Positions 22,992-23,230 of a stretch of 23,230 nucleotides of DNA are shown here, one piece after another (positions within the stretch are counted from its first letter, which is position 1; each line of letters begins with the position of its first letter). The DNA is taken from contig JAENIZ010000002.1 of assembly GCA_016844485.1 (NCBI GenBank), positions 1 to 23,230 on the forward strand, given 5' to 3'. A model generated the notes under the pieces. That model was not told where the DNA came from and made no database searches. It was given only the letters and a program-made list of their open reading frames with translations. A program made the translations under genes and the position numbers. Source of the DNA: Gammaproteobacteria bacterium. GTDB lineage: Bacteria; Pseudomonadota; Gammaproteobacteria; Eutrophobiales; Eutrophobiaceae.

Positions 22992-23230
22992 TTACTCGCC
23001 CATTGCCGCGAGCAAATCCGCCTGATGTTCATTAATCAGGGGATCAATCACCATGTCTAATTTGCCTTCCATGAATTCGTCAAGATTGTAGATAGTTAGA
23101 TTGATGCGGTGATCGGTAACGCGGTTTTGCGGAAAGTTATACGTCCGGATTTTCTCTGACCGATCCCCACTGCCGACAAGGTTACGCCGGGTCTCCGCCT
23201 GTTCGGCTGTCTGCCGGTCCCGCTCGGCCT
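22992..23230 (-). CDS. prfA: Peptide chain release factor 1, C-terminal part (runs off the right edge)
   Basis: The last 78 codons plus stop of RF1 are present; the rest, including the GGQ motif, lies beyond the window. The typical end GSGDRSEKIRTYNFPQNR, then VTDHRINLTIYNLDE and LINEHQADLLAAMGE, fixes the identity. It leads the prfA-prmC operon. Confidence 0.95.
   Translation of the reverse strand, partial: AERDRQTAEQAETRRNLVGSGDRSEKIRTYNFPQNRVTDHRINLTIYNLDEFMEGKLDMVIDPLINEHQADLLAAMGE

Overview
The window looks like an origin-proximal or core-genome stretch of a moderate-GC gammaproteobacterium. The evidence is the gene content: engB next to cytochrome c4 and dsbA, rpmE next to a nuclease, oligopeptidase A, the prfA-prmC-moeB group, and single-domain housekeeping enzymes close to their gammaproteobacterial counterparts. 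I cannot name the genus. No tRNA, rRNA, CRISPR array, IS element or phage gene is visible.

Layout. 1-347 is non-coding and holds two copies of a multi-hairpin repeat whose loops carry AGGAT (CsrA-site-like), with a strong intrinsic terminator after the first copy. 348-2935 (minus) holds a membrane-anchored coiled-coil protein, dsbA, and a cytochrome c4 gene that is frameshifted at the expected Met ligand of its second heme. 3101-3727 (plus) is engB. 3728-4235 is a 508-bp non-coding segment with stacked hairpins, an AT-rich stretch and a cluster of DnaA-box-like 9-mers. 4236-10518 (minus) is a run of housekeeping and envelope genes: an M48 lipoprotein protease, an SNase-like nuclease, rpmE, exonuclease III, an SH3/coiled-coil membrane protein and oligopeptidase A (prlC).

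10809-18306 is the accessory heart of the window. A near-consensus Fur box at 11679-11697 overlaps two divergent sigma70-like promoters. To the left run three small unknown genes (minus). To the right run a porin-like beta-barrel protein, a periplasmic FMN-binding protein, a PepSY-type membrane protein and a complete FutA/FbpA-type ferric iron ABC transporter (binding protein, fused permease, ATPase). I read this as one iron-starvation locus combining an outer-membrane channel, a flavin/PepSY electron-transfer or reductase pair and an Fe(III) importer, with no TonB receptor. The combination and the three small genes are the best candidates for an under-described system.

18386-19681 (plus) holds gcvH, thiol peroxidase (tpx) and diacylglycerol kinase (dgkA). 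19781-23230 (minus) holds a SET-domain protein, a JAMM/M67 peptidase, an E1-like ThiF/MoeB protein, a small unknown protein, prmC and the C-terminal end of prfA, which runs off the right edge. The order prfA-prmC-unknown-E1-JAMM is tightly packed with overlaps and is probably one transcript.
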